A DNA stretch of 64,000 nt, from assembly GCF_901482695.1 (NCBI RefSeq), contig NZ_LR590484.1:4588001-4652000 (forward strand). Reading direction: 5' to 3'. This document shows, in pieces, positions 36,068 to 45,262 of this stretch. Origin of the DNA: Sphingobacterium thalpophilum (lineage in GTDB: Bacteria > Bacteroidota > Bacteroidia > Sphingobacteriales > Sphingobacteriaceae). The translations under genes were made by a program, and so were the position numbers. The notes below the pieces were generated by a model. It was not told the DNA's origin and ran no database searches. It saw nothing but the letters and a program-made list of their open reading frames with translations. Each line of letters begins with the position of its first letter. Position 1 is the stretch's first letter.

Positions 36068-36733
36068 TTATTTGCTGTTAATTGTTTTTTCCACCTTACC
36101 GCAGGTCAGCATTTTAGAACCGTAGTAAGGGTTTTTGATTTCCTTGTTTTCGCTGAACCAAACAGCACCCTTACCGTCATTGAACATCGGGCAATGGTCC
36201 TGATACAATGTTTGCGATGTACCGAACAAATCAATCAGGTCTTTCAAATCTTCGCCAAGCGAGGCCAAATGTTCCCGCTGGTGGTGAATGTTGCCGACAT
36301 TTTCCCCGATATGTTCTGCGTGTTCTTTAGCATCGTCCGCTATGTCCATGTACTTTTTGTGCTTATCAGCAGGAACGGCTTTCATGTCCACTTTATTCAG
36401 GGTAGCTAACAGCTTTTTCCCTGAACTGGCGGCAGCTTTGTCATCGTCCGAAACAAGGGCGTTCTTTAAGGACAGATAATCGGTAACTATGGGCGCAATA
36501 GAAAAGTTTTTTGCTTCTTCTTTTCCTGTTGCTTTTGCTTCCTGACCGCTCGGAGTTTCACTCACAACGTGCGCAGCTACCGTATCATCCTCTTTTGGTT
36601 GGGAAGCTGACTGTTCTTGTGATACAACAGCAGTATCACTTGAAGACTGCTCGTTTTTGTTGGATGCCTGATTGCATGATACTGTTACAAATGCTATGAT
36701 AACAGCAATGATTGATAATGTTAGATTTTTCAT
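36068..36733 (-). CDS. DUF3347 lipoprotein (copper-binding)
   Basis: 221 residues. Lipobox FVTVSC near residue 20, a polar linker, then a DUF3347 helical domain (about 85-180: YLSLKNALVSDDDKAAASSGKK). The C-terminal Cys/Met motif reads HCPMFNDGKGAVWFSE...PYYGSKMLTCG. The same C-terminal motif ends the HMA-DUF3347 protein at 39199-40080, so it is the functional core, probably a Cu(I) site similar to CusB-C-terminal domains. The gene starts seven bases after the P-type ATPase stop, in the same operon. Confidence 0.82.
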   Translation of the reverse strand: MKNLTLSIIAVIIAFVTVSCNQASNKNEQSSSDTAVVSQEQSASQPKEDDTVAAHVVSETPSGQEAKATGKEEAKNFSIAPIVTDYLSLKNALVSDDDKAAASSGKKLLATLNKVDMKAVPADKHKKYMDIADDAKEHAEHIGENVGNIHHQREHLASLGEDLKDLIDLFGTSQTLYQDHCPMFNDGKGAVWFSENKEIKNPYYGSKMLTCGKVEKTINSK

Positions 36734-36739
36734 TTTTAT

Positions 36740-38860
36740 TTATTTTTTGATTTTTAAAAAACTTGCGTTAATAGCCACTACAATGGTGCTTACACTCATC
36801 AGCACAGCACCCATAGCGGGACTTAAAACAAAATTCGGATAGAGTACGCCTGCCGCAAGCGGTATTGCCACCACGTTGTAGCCAACCGCCCATATCAGGT
36901 TCTGTACCATCTTTTTGTAGGTAAGTTTGCCGAAGTCAATCAGTTTGACCACATCCCTCGGGTCGCTGTCTACCAATATGATATCCGCTGTTTCGGCAGC
37001 CACGTCCGTACCGGAACCCACGGCAATTCCAACATCTGCCTGTGCCAGTGCAGGTGCATCATTTACACCATCACCAGTCATTGCTACGATTTCGCCTTTT
37101 GCCTGAAACTCCTTTACTTTCTCCTGCTTGTTGTGCGGAAGCACATTAGCCAAATACCCGTCCATACCCAATTTTCCGGCTACGGCAGCAGCAATCCTGT
37201 CGTTGTCCCCGGTGAGCAGAAAGGACTTGATGCCCATTTTTTTGAGTTCCTCAATCGCCTGTGCCGAACCCTCACGGATGCTGTCTGCCAAAGTAATGAT
37301 GCCGATTACCCGGTCATCAATGAGGACAAAGTTGACCGTTTCGGCCTCTTGATTGATTTCGTTTGGAATTTCCGGCAGGGAAAGGTGGTTTTCGGTGAAA
37401 TAATTCGGGCCGCCAGCTACGACATTTTTCCCGTTCACAACACCTTTAACACCTATGCCCTGCATATAGCTGAAGTTTTCAGACTTCCATAACGCAAGCC
37501 TCTTTTCTTTCAATGTAGCCATAATGCCTTTCGCGATATGGTGTTCCGAATTTTGCTGTACTGCGGCAGCATACTGGATAACTGCATCGGCATTGTATTC
37601 GTCCGTAAAGGGAATAACCTTTTCCACGGCATGGGAACCTTTGGTGAGCGTTCCGGTTTTGTCAAAAATGATGGTAGATAGCTTACGGGTGGTTTCAAAT
37701 GCCGTACGGTTGCGGATGAGCAGACCATTGGTCGCTGAAAGCGTTGTGGAAATGGCGACCACCAAAGGGATAGCCACGCCCAATGCGTGCGGGCAGGCCG
37801 TTACCATCACCGTCACCATTCTTTCAAGCGCAAAGGCAATATCTCCACTGCTTGCATACCAATAGGCAAATGTGCCTATGCCCACGGCAATGGCAATAAA
37901 GGTGAGCCATTTGGCAACTTTGTCCGCAAGGTTCTGTGTATTGGACTTAGTAGCCTGTGCCTCCTGCACAAGATTGATGACCCGATTCAGGTAGCTTTCT
38001 TTTCCCACGGCTGTTACCTTAACTTTCAGCGCACCATCGCCATTGATAGAGCCTGCGATGACCTTTCCGTCCTTTTCCTTTTTTACGGGAACACTTTCTC
38101 CGGTAAGCATACTCTCGTTGATATATGAAAGCCCATCCAGAACCAATCCGTCGGCTGGAATTTTTTCACCCGGTTTTATGATAGCCGTTTCACCGCTTTG
38201 CAGGTCTTCGAGCTTTATCTTTACGGCTTCTCCGCCACGTTCCACGGTAACATCGTTGGGCAGTAACGCTACCAATGACTGTAATGCCCGTGATGCAGCC
38301 ATTTGGGAACGCATTTCCAGCCAATGCCCTAACAGCATGATGTCAATTAGGGTTGCCAGTTCCCAAAAGAAATCCATACCCTGCAAGCCAAATACAACGG
38401 CTACGGAATAGACATAGGCTACGGATATGGCGATAGCAACAAGGGTCATCATCCCTATGGCTTTGGCTTTCACCTCGCCAATCATTCCCTTTAGGAACGG
38501 CAAGCCTCCATAGCAATAAATCACCGTACCCAATGCCAGCAGCACATATTTATCGCCATTGAAAGCAAGCGAGAAACCTAACCATTGCTGTATCATGTGC
38601 GACAGGAGCAGTATAGGGATTGTAATGACAAGGCTTATCCAAAAACGAGTGAGGAAATCACCTGTATGATGTCCCTCATGTTTATTAAAGTTTTCGTCAG
38701 CATGGCCATGTTGAGAATGCCCGGAATGCCCATGTTCTGATGTGTGTTCATGAGAAACTGACGCACCGCCAACGGGAACCAATGCCATGCCACAGAGCGG
38801 GCATTTGCCCGGTTCGTCTTTTAGCACCTGTGGGTGCATAGGACAGGTATATTTTTTCAT
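36740..38860 (-). CDS. copB: copper-translocating P-type ATPase, CPH (CopB) type
   Basis: 706 residues. A zinc-ribbon-like metal-binding start (YTCPMHPQVLKDEPGKCPLCGM) and a His-rich linker (about 33-66) precede the P1B ATPase core. Key motifs are TGES (253-256), the transmembrane metal site CPH (356-358), phosphorylated Asp in DKTGT (400-404) and GDGVNDAPAL near the C-terminus. CPH rather than CPC places it with the CopB subgroup, which exports copper from the cytoplasm. Gene order with DUF3347, DUF305 and multicopper oxidase genes supports Cu. All catalytic residues are intact. Confidence 0.92.
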   Translation of the reverse strand: MKKYTCPMHPQVLKDEPGKCPLCGMALVPVGGASVSHEHTSEHGHSGHSQHGHADENFNKHEGHHTGDFLTRFWISLVITIPILLLSHMIQQWLGFSLAFNGDKYVLLALGTVIYCYGGLPFLKGMIGEVKAKAIGMMTLVAIAISVAYVYSVAVVFGLQGMDFFWELATLIDIMLLGHWLEMRSQMAASRALQSLVALLPNDVTVERGGEAVKIKLEDLQSGETAIIKPGEKIPADGLVLDGLSYINESMLTGESVPVKKEKDGKVIAGSINGDGALKVKVTAVGKESYLNRVINLVQEAQATKSNTQNLADKVAKWLTFIAIAVGIGTFAYWYASSGDIAFALERMVTVMVTACPHALGVAIPLVVAISTTLSATNGLLIRNRTAFETTRKLSTIIFDKTGTLTKGSHAVEKVIPFTDEYNADAVIQYAAAVQQNSEHHIAKGIMATLKEKRLALWKSENFSYMQGIGVKGVVNGKNVVAGGPNYFTENHLSLPEIPNEINQEAETVNFVLIDDRVIGIITLADSIREGSAQAIEELKKMGIKSFLLTGDNDRIAAAVAGKLGMDGYLANVLPHNKQEKVKEFQAKGEIVAMTGDGVNDAPALAQADVGIAVGSGTDVAAETADIILVDSDPRDVVKLIDFGKLTYKKMVQNLIWAVGYNVVAIPLAAGVLYPNFVLSPAMGAVLMSVSTIVVAINASFLKIKK

Positions 38861-38878
38861 AACAAGGGGTTTTAAAAG

Positions 38879-39184
38879 TTATGTTGCACTTAATTTTTTT
38901 GCCATCTCATGGGTCATTTCTTCGGCATAAGTACCATAGGCATCAACAAGTACGCCTTTATTCTTACTATCATTAGACGATATGGCATAAATTACGGCAT
39001 TGTTATCAGGACTGCTGTCGAGGCTTTCAAACCTATGAGTTTCCGTAACCGTAAAATCCTCCGGTTTTAGTTTCAGGCTCCTTGACGCACAGTAAAGGCA
39101 GTCCGGCAACAGACTAAAGTCCATACTGTACCCACGCTGTCTTAGGTCTTTAAGTGCCTGCACCATGTCATTGTACTGTACCAT
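38879..39184 (-). CDS. small conserved protein of unknown function, 101 aa
   Basis: A soluble 101-residue protein (QALKDLRQRGYSMDFSLLPDC... LKPEDFTVTETHRFESLDSSPDNNAVIYAISSND) of a type widespread in Bacteroidota. Databases sometimes call these phosphoribosylpyrophosphate synthetase, which is implausible at this length with no PRPP motif. A CLYC pair (Cys29, Cys32) could bind metal. It lies 14 bases after the HMA-DUF3347 gene and 18 bases before the copper ATPase gene, so it is part of the copper operon. Function unknown. Confidence 0.7.
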   Translation of the reverse strand: MVQYNDMVQALKDLRQRGYSMDFSLLPDCLYCASRSLKLKPEDFTVTETHRFESLDSSPDNNAVIYAISSNDSKNKGVLVDAYGTYAEEMTHEMAKKLSAT

Positions 39185-39198
39185 AGCTTTCAGACCTG

Positions 39199-40080
39199 TT
39201 ATTTAATGGTTTCGACCGTACTTCCGCAGGTGAGCATCTGTGAGCCGTAATATGGATTTTTAACCGCATTCTCTTTACTTAGCCAATTGGCTCCCTTACC
39301 TCCATTGTACATAGGACAGTGCTGGTAATAAACGGGGGTGTCCTGTTTAGACACTTTAGCCAGTGTGTAGATGCTTCCCGAAAGTGCCGCAAAATCACTT
39401 CTTTGTTTTGCAACGTCTTTTGATTTTGAAATGCTTTCCGCATTGGCCGTTAAGTCCTGCATTACTTTCATCCAAGCCGTATGTTCCTCTGCCGATAGCT
39501 TATTCATATCGACTGCTTTAAGGGATGCGGCCAATTCAGCGGCATTGGCAGATGCGGTCGCCGCATCGGTTTTTATCAAAGCGTCTTTCACTGAAAAGTA
39601 GTTGTCAAATACAGCTTTTAGCTGTGATCGGTTTTGGGCTGCATCTTTGTTAGCGGATGCTGCCATTTGGCCATGGTCGTGATTGCCATGTCCGGCATTC
39701 ATGTCCATTCCCGCCTCTTTGTTTTTGGCAACCGTCTTCACGGGTCTATCATACTGGCAGCAACCAGCCAGTTTAGCATATACGTCATCCGGCGCACGGA
39801 ACTTCTCACTGTCATAACCAGCCAAAGCAATACGTTTAAGGATTTCATCCTGATTTGTTTTGTCGCCGTCATAGGTGAGCGTAGCCATCTTGGTATCTTT
39901 GTTCCAGTCCACGCTGGCTACCTTTTTTACGTTACCTGCTTTTTCGATGGTGGTTTTGCACATACCACAATTGCCGTAAATCTTTACGGTTTCTGTTTTC
40001 GCATTCTTGATTTGTGCGAAGCCGTTTATTGATGATAGTAACACGGCGATTACCATCACTATTTTTGATAATGATTTCAT
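39199..40080 (-). CDS. HMA domain plus DUF3347 protein
   Basis: 293 residues. Signal peptide (about 1-22), then a heavy-metal-associated domain with GNCGMCKTTIE (Cys-x2-Cys at about 38-41). A His/Met linker (MDMNAGHGNHDHGQM) and a DUF3347 domain follow, ending in HCPMYNGGKGANWLSK and MLTCG, the same terminus as the shorter DUF3347 lipoprotein. It is probably a periplasmic copper carrier handing Cu(I) between HMA and Cys/Met sites (inference). It is the first gene of the copper segment after a 137-base gap. Confidence 0.83.
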   Translation of the reverse strand: MKSLSKIVMVIAVLLSSINGFAQIKNAKTETVKIYGNCGMCKTTIEKAGNVKKVASVDWNKDTKMATLTYDGDKTNQDEILKRIALAGYDSEKFRAPDDVYAKLAGCCQYDRPVKTVAKNKEAGMDMNAGHGNHDHGQMAASANKDAAQNRSQLKAVFDNYFSVKDALIKTDAATASANAAELAASLKAVDMNKLSAEEHTAWMKVMQDLTANAESISKSKDVAKQRSDFAALSGSIYTLAKVSKQDTPVYYQHCPMYNGGKGANWLSKENAVKNPYYGSQMLTCGSTVETIK

Positions 40081-40217
40081 AATAATTACATTTTGAGAAA
40101 CGGGGGATTGATAAACCCGTTTCTGTTTTAAATTTTAAGTAAATGATACAAATAGGGGATTTGCAAAAGCCGGAACAGCTTCTGACAGGACACACCTATG
40201 GCTATCAGGCCATAGTT

Positions 40218-40604
40218 TTAGCTTATTTTAGGCGGTAGCCAAATGGAGAAAAAGCCCGAAGAATAGTAGGCTTCTTTGAAACCGAATTTTTGCTTTTTAA
40301 CTGCTGCTAAGTGATTTTTTGCCTTTAATTCGATTATGGTTGGGACATTTAGGGAAGTGGTTGAAGCACCGCACCTGCAAGAGCTGTGTGAACAGCCGCC
40401 CCCGCATTTGTCACTTTTGCATTTTTTACAGGATTTGCCCTTGCAACCTTTTTTATGTTCTGATTTTTTGGATTTCTCCTTTGAGCAGGAAGACTGCTCG
40501 GTCTTTGTTGAATTTTTGGAACAGGCATAGCTCTGACTTGGCATCATAAAGAAAACCAAACAGAACAATGTCAAAATGCCTATATGTATTCTATAATTTT
40601 TCAA
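40218..40604 (-). CDS. exported Cys/Lys-rich protein, metallothionein-like core
   Basis: 128 residues with a signal peptide (cleavage near SYA, residue 27). The centre (about 38-85) is extremely Cys- and Lys-rich: SSCSKEKSKKSEHKKGCKG, then CKKCKSDKCGGGCSHSSCRCG. Such a cluster should bind several soft metal ions. The C-terminal end FFSIWLPPKIS matches the end of the DUF6660-like protein at 43848-44159 (PYSIWHPPQIA), so both belong to one family of small exported proteins and this copy has acquired the Cys-rich insert. Role in metal sequestration is inferred. Confidence 0.65.
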   Translation of the reverse strand: MKNYRIHIGILTLFCLVFFMMPSQSYACSKNSTKTEQSSCSKEKSKKSEHKKGCKGKSCKKCKSDKCGGGCSHSSCRCGASTTSLNVPTIIELKAKNHLAAVKKQKFGFKEAYYSSGFFSIWLPPKIS

Positions 40605-40707
40605 CGCAACAAAGTTACAAATTAGATTGGTTTTTTATGTGATTTTTAAGATTTTTTTGCTTATCTGAGCAAAACCACCTATCCACTTTTCCAGGATTTA
40701 CAAAATA

Positions 40708-40750
40708 CCCTTTTTCGCCAACCACAATAAAAAATTGGCCGGAAAAAGGG
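40708..40750 (-). terminator. hairpin after the CDF transporter gene
   Basis: Arms CCCTTTTTC...CCAA (40708-40720) and TTGG...GGAAAAAGGG (40735-40750) pair with a small asymmetry. About 40 bases past the CDF stop on the minus strand. Confidence 0.55.
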
Positions 40751-40792
40751 CATTTCTAAAACAGCTTGCTTATCACTTGAAAATATAACGAC

Positions 40793-41587
40793 TTATTCTA
40801 CTAACTTCAATATCCTATATGCCCCTCTTGCCACAATTACAAATACAATTGCTCCGATAATCAAATCGGGGTAGCTTGAATTAAGCCAATGAACCAAGAG
40901 ACCTGCAACGATAACGCCCGAATTGATAATGACATCGTTCGATGTGAAAATCATACTTGCCTGCATGTGGGCTTCCTTACTTTTGTTCTTTTGTAACAGG
41001 TAAAGACAAAGCACATTTGCCATTAGTGCCAAAACTGAAACGATAATCATCGTTTGAAAATCGGGCATCTTTTCAAAACCTAAAAAACGTCTTATTACTT
41101 CCACAAAACCGATAACAGCCAACAAGATTTGGAAGTACCCTGCAAATTTGGCTATGTTGTTTTTTCTTGCGACCGTACCCCCTACAGCAAACAGAGCCAA
41201 AGCGTAGACGATACTATCGGCAAGCATATCCAAGCTATCCGCTACCAATCCCATTGAGTTGGAAAAAATACCGAACAACATTTCCACTCCAAAGAAAACG
41301 AAGTTGATAACCAGTACCGTCCAAAGTAGCCTCCGTTGTCTATTGCTTGTATCCGTTTCAATAACTCCGTCAGTTTCTTCGGTTGAAATCAACGTTGTAT
41401 TTAGGTTCAAAGTTTCCAAAGCCGATAAAATCGGCTCGGGGTTTCCACTATGATAAACATTCAATTCCCTATTGGGAATATCAAATTCCAATGACTTTAC
41501 CGTATCAAAATCCTGCAATTTCATACGGATTAATTGCTCCTCACTGGGGCAATCCATTTTGGTAATATTGAATATGGTTTTGTTCAT
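40793..41587 (-). CDS. cation diffusion facilitator with N-terminal HMA-like domain
   Basis: 264 residues. Residues 1-75 are a degenerate HMA fold (NITKMDCPSEEQLIRMKL, Cys13). The membrane part follows with about six helices and the CDF signature GLVADSLDMLADS, whose Asp residues form the transport site. The second site is modified (TSNDVIINSG in place of the usual HxxxD), as in this Bacteroidota subgroup. It exports a divalent cation, likely Zn, Co or Cd. It begins three bases after the TonB receptor gene, so the pair act together. No C-terminal cytoplasmic domain is present. Confidence 0.82.
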   Translation of the reverse strand: MNKTIFNITKMDCPSEEQLIRMKLQDFDTVKSLEFDIPNRELNVYHSGNPEPILSALETLNLNTTLISTEETDGVIETDTSNRQRRLLWTVLVINFVFFGVEMLFGIFSNSMGLVADSLDMLADSIVYALALFAVGGTVARKNNIAKFAGYFQILLAVIGFVEVIRRFLGFEKMPDFQTMIIVSVLALMANVLCLYLLQKNKSKEAHMQASMIFTSNDVIINSGVIVAGLLVHWLNSSYPDLIIGAIVFVIVARGAYRILKLVE

Positions 41588-41590
41588 ATT

Positions 41591-43762
41591 TTAAAGTTTA
41601 AATTTTATTCCACCATTAATTACAAATCCGTCCAACGGTGCATAGATGTCTCTAAAAACAGGGTTGGTTATTGTGCCTGTATAGATGTTGTCAAAACGTG
41701 TCTGCCTTGTATCAAGGAAGTTTTCAAAGTTGATATACAAAGAGAACCGTTCCCAAATCTTTTCAGCCATAAAGCCACACATCCAATAGTCCTTTCCAGT
41801 TGTACCGTCATTCAACTTTTGAGGGCTGAAATAATAGGCTTCCAAACCAATCTTCCATTTATCCTCTATTTCGTACATCAGTACGGAATTAACACGGTGT
41901 TTTGGGGTCAATGGATTTTCGGTACTTGTTCCGTTTTCCAGCAATCGGGTATCGGTAAATGTGTAGCCCAAAAATAGTTTCAAATCATCATAGCCGATTT
42001 TCACATTGGTTTCTGTTCCCTTGGTATGGATGTAACCCGATGAATTGATAAACTGATAAGTATTTGTTGCCATATTTTGAAGCAACAATGGATTGTCTAA
42101 ATAGGTGTAAAAGAATAAATGGTTGATGCTGAACGTCCAGTCATCGCCCATATTCGTGCGGTAATTGATGTCTGCATTTGCACCGTAGCTCTTTTCTAAT
42201 TTATTGGTATTATCATCAATAGGCATAACGTTTTGATATTGTATGCGTTCGCTTTCTTCGGTAAAAATGGTTGGTGTTTTATACCCAAATCCACCCCCGA
42301 TGCGTGAAGTCAATCCGTTTGCAATATGGAACAATGCCGATACTCTTGGTAGAAAAACAGCCCCGTAATCCACCACGTAATCCGTTCTTAAACCTGTTTC
42401 CAATTGAAACCAGTCCGTAACCCTAAAAGAATTTTGAACGAAAGCCCCGAATGTCGTTTGATTGTAATCCCTTAACGGAAATGAGGTAATTTGTTTTTCT
42501 TTGAAGTTATCCGTCCAAATATTAACACCTGTTATCCATTCAGACTTTTCTTTGCTGTGGGTATAGCTCGCTTCCGTAAAAGTGGCTGTTTGCGTTCCCT
42601 CAAACTCGTAATTGGGAATAGCTGTATTACGGTTAAAATAACTTACGCTGTTTTTGACTTGGACAAAACTGTTTTCATTTACTGTATGGTCAAAAACAAA
42701 TTGTGTGGAATAACGCTGTGTTTTGTTTTCCTCGAAAAACTGGTGTGTGTTGTCCGCTTTGCCCTTTATATAAAGCATGTCGCCACCCAAACGGTTTTCA
42801 ATGGTGGCGTTGATGCCAAAGTTCATTTTAGTTTTATCATTGAAGTAAACAAATAACTTGGGGTTCAATACATACCTTTCAAATTGGGGAATGGCAGAAA
42901 GTCCGATTTGTGCAGGGTCGTAAGCTACGTTTCGGTTGTGCGAAGCGAATATTGTTGTTCCGATTTTATTAAACTTTTGTCCGTAAAAACCGTTGATGTC
43001 CAATCCTCTGCCCGATGTTCCGTTTAAATGAAAACGCAAATCCCTTTCTTCCGTTGGTGTCTTGGAAATTAAGTTTACCAAGCCTGCTATTGCTCCACCA
43101 CCGTACAGCGTAGATGTTGAACCCTTAATAACTTCAACCTGCTTTAAGTCAAGCGGTGGAATTTGCAACAAACCTAACCCACTTGAAGCACCGGAATAAA
43201 TCGGGAAACCGTCTTTTAAAATTTGCGTATATCGCCCGTCAAGTCCTTGAATACGAATACTTGCATTGGCACTTGTGGGTGAGGTAGTTTGGACATGAAT
43301 ACCTGTACTCTCGCTCAAAAGCATACGAATATCCCCTGCTTTCATATTTCCTTTTTCGTCCAATTCTTCACCTCCGATAAATTCAATACGGGTAGGAATA
43401 TTTTGTATGCTTCTCGTGCTTCTGGTAGAGGATATGACAATTTCGTCTAACTCCTCTGAACTTTCTTTGAGTAGGATTTCAATAACACTGGTGTCCTTTA
43501 ATGGAAATTCTAATGTATCAATACGTTCATTGAAGCCTATATAACTAAAATGTATTTCCTGTAATCCATTAGGAATATTGAATAATGTAATTTGCCCGTT
43601 CTCGTTAGATGTTGCTCCAATTGAAGTGCCTTTTATAGATGCCGTTACGCCAATTAAAGGTTCTTTCGTTCCACTGCTTTTTACGACAGCGGTTAATGTA
43701 TTTTGTGCATATACACAAAGGTTTAGTGCCATGAAAAATGACACAATGAGTATTTTTTTCAT
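41591..43762 (-). CDS. TonB-dependent outer-membrane receptor
   Basis: 723 residues from the Met at 43762, which starts a regular signal peptide (MKKILIVSFFMALNLCVYA); the frame is open 17 codons further up. A CarboxypepD_reg-like domain (about 22-100) is followed by the plug domain (DEIVISSTRSTRSIQNIPTRIE, then TLYGGGAIAGLVNLISK) and a 22-strand barrel ending in ...GGIKFKL. It would take up a chelated metal or siderophore-like ligand across the outer membrane. The position between a DUF6660-like gene and a CDF exporter in a metal island points to a metal substrate; copper or zinc cannot be distinguished. Confidence 0.88.
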   Translation of the reverse strand: MKKILIVSFFMALNLCVYAQNTLTAVVKSSGTKEPLIGVTASIKGTSIGATSNENGQITLFNIPNGLQEIHFSYIGFNERIDTLEFPLKDTSVIEILLKESSEELDEIVISSTRSTRSIQNIPTRIEFIGGEELDEKGNMKAGDIRMLLSESTGIHVQTTSPTSANASIRIQGLDGRYTQILKDGFPIYSGASSGLGLLQIPPLDLKQVEVIKGSTSTLYGGGAIAGLVNLISKTPTEERDLRFHLNGTSGRGLDINGFYGQKFNKIGTTIFASHNRNVAYDPAQIGLSAIPQFERYVLNPKLFVYFNDKTKMNFGINATIENRLGGDMLYIKGKADNTHQFFEENKTQRYSTQFVFDHTVNENSFVQVKNSVSYFNRNTAIPNYEFEGTQTATFTEASYTHSKEKSEWITGVNIWTDNFKEKQITSFPLRDYNQTTFGAFVQNSFRVTDWFQLETGLRTDYVVDYGAVFLPRVSALFHIANGLTSRIGGGFGYKTPTIFTEESERIQYQNVMPIDDNTNKLEKSYGANADINYRTNMGDDWTFSINHLFFYTYLDNPLLLQNMATNTYQFINSSGYIHTKGTETNVKIGYDDLKLFLGYTFTDTRLLENGTSTENPLTPKHRVNSVLMYEIEDKWKIGLEAYYFSPQKLNDGTTGKDYWMCGFMAEKIWERFSLYINFENFLDTRQTRFDNIYTGTITNPVFRDIYAPLDGFVINGGIKFKL

Positions 43763-43799
43763 TGTAAAAATGATGCTTAATGTGAAGAAATAAACAATT

Positions 43800-43816
43800 A
43801 CGATGCAAAGCATCGT
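43800..43816. promoter_or_regulatory. palindrome upstream of the TonB receptor gene
   Basis: ACGATGC-AAA-GCATCGT, perfect arms of seven bases, 38 bases upstream of the receptor start. Its TTACGATGCA edge also occurs beside the arsR operator (46791-46800), which suggests a shared regulator. Confidence 0.4.
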
Positions 43817-43847
43817 TACTAACTAACTTGTGCCGAAGCACTATACA

Positions 43848-44159
43848 TTAAGCGATTTGTGGTGGATGCCAAATAGAATAGGGGAAGTCAGAAATAGGTG
43901 ACGTAGTTATTACTCCTAATTTCTTTTCAGGTAATTGGAAAGAGTTAGCAATTGAAAAATAAAATGACGTTATTACAAACCCCGTACAGGTATTACATTT
44001 AGAAAAAGGGGAGCAACAATCCATCCCGCAATCATCGTTGTCTTGTTCTTGACTATCTGATGTTTGGTATGCGAGGTCAAGGCATTTATCTACCATAAAG
44101 CAAGGTGCTGTTGATAACACCAACACCATTAAAGCTAATATGAATGATAAATATTTCAT
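43848..44159 (-). CDS. DUF6660-like small exported protein
   Basis: 103 residues from the Met at 44159 (MKYLSFILALMVLVLSTAPC). The mature part has clustered cysteines (DDCGMDCCSPFSKCNTC) and a C-terminal PYSIWHPPQIA shared with the Cys-rich protein at 40218-40604. In Bacteroidota such proteins usually precede a TonB receptor gene, as here, where the receptor starts 85 bases downstream. I recall the family as DUF6660. A periplasmic metal-binding role is suggested by the Cys residues and the neighbours. Confidence 0.68.
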   Translation of the reverse strand: MKYLSFILALMVLVLSTAPCFMVDKCLDLAYQTSDSQEQDNDDCGMDCCSPFSKCNTCTGFVITSFYFSIANSFQLPEKKLGVITTSPISDFPYSIWHPPQIA

Positions 44160-44227
44160 TATGCAAAGGTAAAAAAAATTAGTTTTCAAATCTCTACTCT
44201 TATTTCATCCCTTAAAAAAAACCTTTT

Positions 44228-45259
44228 CTATGTGTAATACTTTCCCTTTAACCACAAACTTGCTCGTACCAATAGTATCAGTACCGGAACTTCCACCAGT
44301 GGGCCGATTACGCCCACAAAAGCCTGTGGTGAATGAATGCCAAAAACAGCTATTGCTACGGCTATTGCCAATTCAAAATTATTTCCTGTGGCTGTAAATG
44401 CGATGGATGCGTTTTTGTCGTAAGGAACATTTAAGAATTTGCTGATAAAGAAGCTCACGAAAAACATCAGTACAAAATAGATGATAAGCGGTATAGCTAC
44501 TTTTACTACATCCATTGGCAACTCCAATATTTTATCACCTTTCAGACTGAACATCAATACTATGGTGAACAATAAAGCATATAATGTAATGGGTGATATT
44601 TTGGGAACGAATTTGCGGTTATACCATTCTATACCTTTTGACTTTACAAGTGCGTAACGACTTATAAAACCTGCTAAGAAAGGAATACCTAAGTATATCA
44701 ATACGCTTTCGGTTACATCTTTCATTGATACGCTTACATTGAAATTGGCTAAGCCTAATTTATTGGGTAATACGTTAATAAATAGCCAAACAAAGAAGCT
44801 GTAACTTATTATCTGAAAGATACTGTTCAATGCGACTAATAATGCCGTATATTCTCTATTCCCTTTCGCCAAGTCGCTCCATACTATGACCATAGCGATA
44901 CATCTTGCCAAACCGATTAATATTAAACCCGTCATATAATCGGGTTCGTTTCGTAAAAACAAAACGGCTAAACCAAACATCAATACTGTACCGATTACCC
45001 AATTCAGTAATAAAGATATGCCGATTACTTGCGTGTCTTTAAATGCTTTGGGCAACAATGAATAATCCACCTTAGCCAAAGGTGGGTACATCATCAATAT
45101 AAGCCCTATCGCCAAAGGAATATTGGTAGTGCCTACGGATAAGGCATTTGTAACATTGGAAATGCTCGGAAAGAAATACCCTAATACTATTCCTGTCGCC
45201 ATTGCAAGGAATATCCATAACGTTAGGTAACGGTCAAGAAATTTTAGTTTTGGTTGCAT
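44228..45259 (-). CDS. acr3: ACR3-family arsenite efflux pump
   Basis: 343 residues with about ten transmembrane helices. The family-specific segment LIGLARCIAMVIVWSDLAKGNREY carries the essential Cys and the MVIVWS motif, and the later FTATGNNFELAIAVAIAVFG is the second conserved stretch. It exports arsenite from the cytoplasm by antiport. The start lies three bases after the arsenate reductase stop, so reduction of arsenate and export of arsenite are co-expressed. Nothing is missing from the family pattern. Confidence 0.93.
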   Translation of the reverse strand: MQPKLKFLDRYLTLWIFLAMATGIVLGYFFPSISNVTNALSVGTTNIPLAIGLILMMYPPLAKVDYSLLPKAFKDTQVIGISLLLNWVIGTVLMFGLAVLFLRNEPDYMTGLILIGLARCIAMVIVWSDLAKGNREYTALLVALNSIFQIISYSFFVWLFINVLPNKLGLANFNVSVSMKDVTESVLIYLGIPFLAGFISRYALVKSKGIEWYNRKFVPKISPITLYALLFTIVLMFSLKGDKILELPMDVVKVAIPLIIYFVLMFFVSFFISKFLNVPYDKNASIAFTATGNNFELAIAVAIAVFGIHSPQAFVGVIGPLVEVPVLILLVRASLWLKGKYYT

Positions 45260-45262
45260 CGG

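Noticed and set aside
36740..38860. Naming the P-type ATPase CopA (CPC type)
   Set aside because: The transmembrane motif is CPH, not CPC, so the CopB subgroup is the better call.
38879..39184. Phosphoribosylpyrophosphate synthetase, a name often given to such proteins
   Set aside because: 101 residues is far too short and no PRPP or ATP-binding motif is visible.
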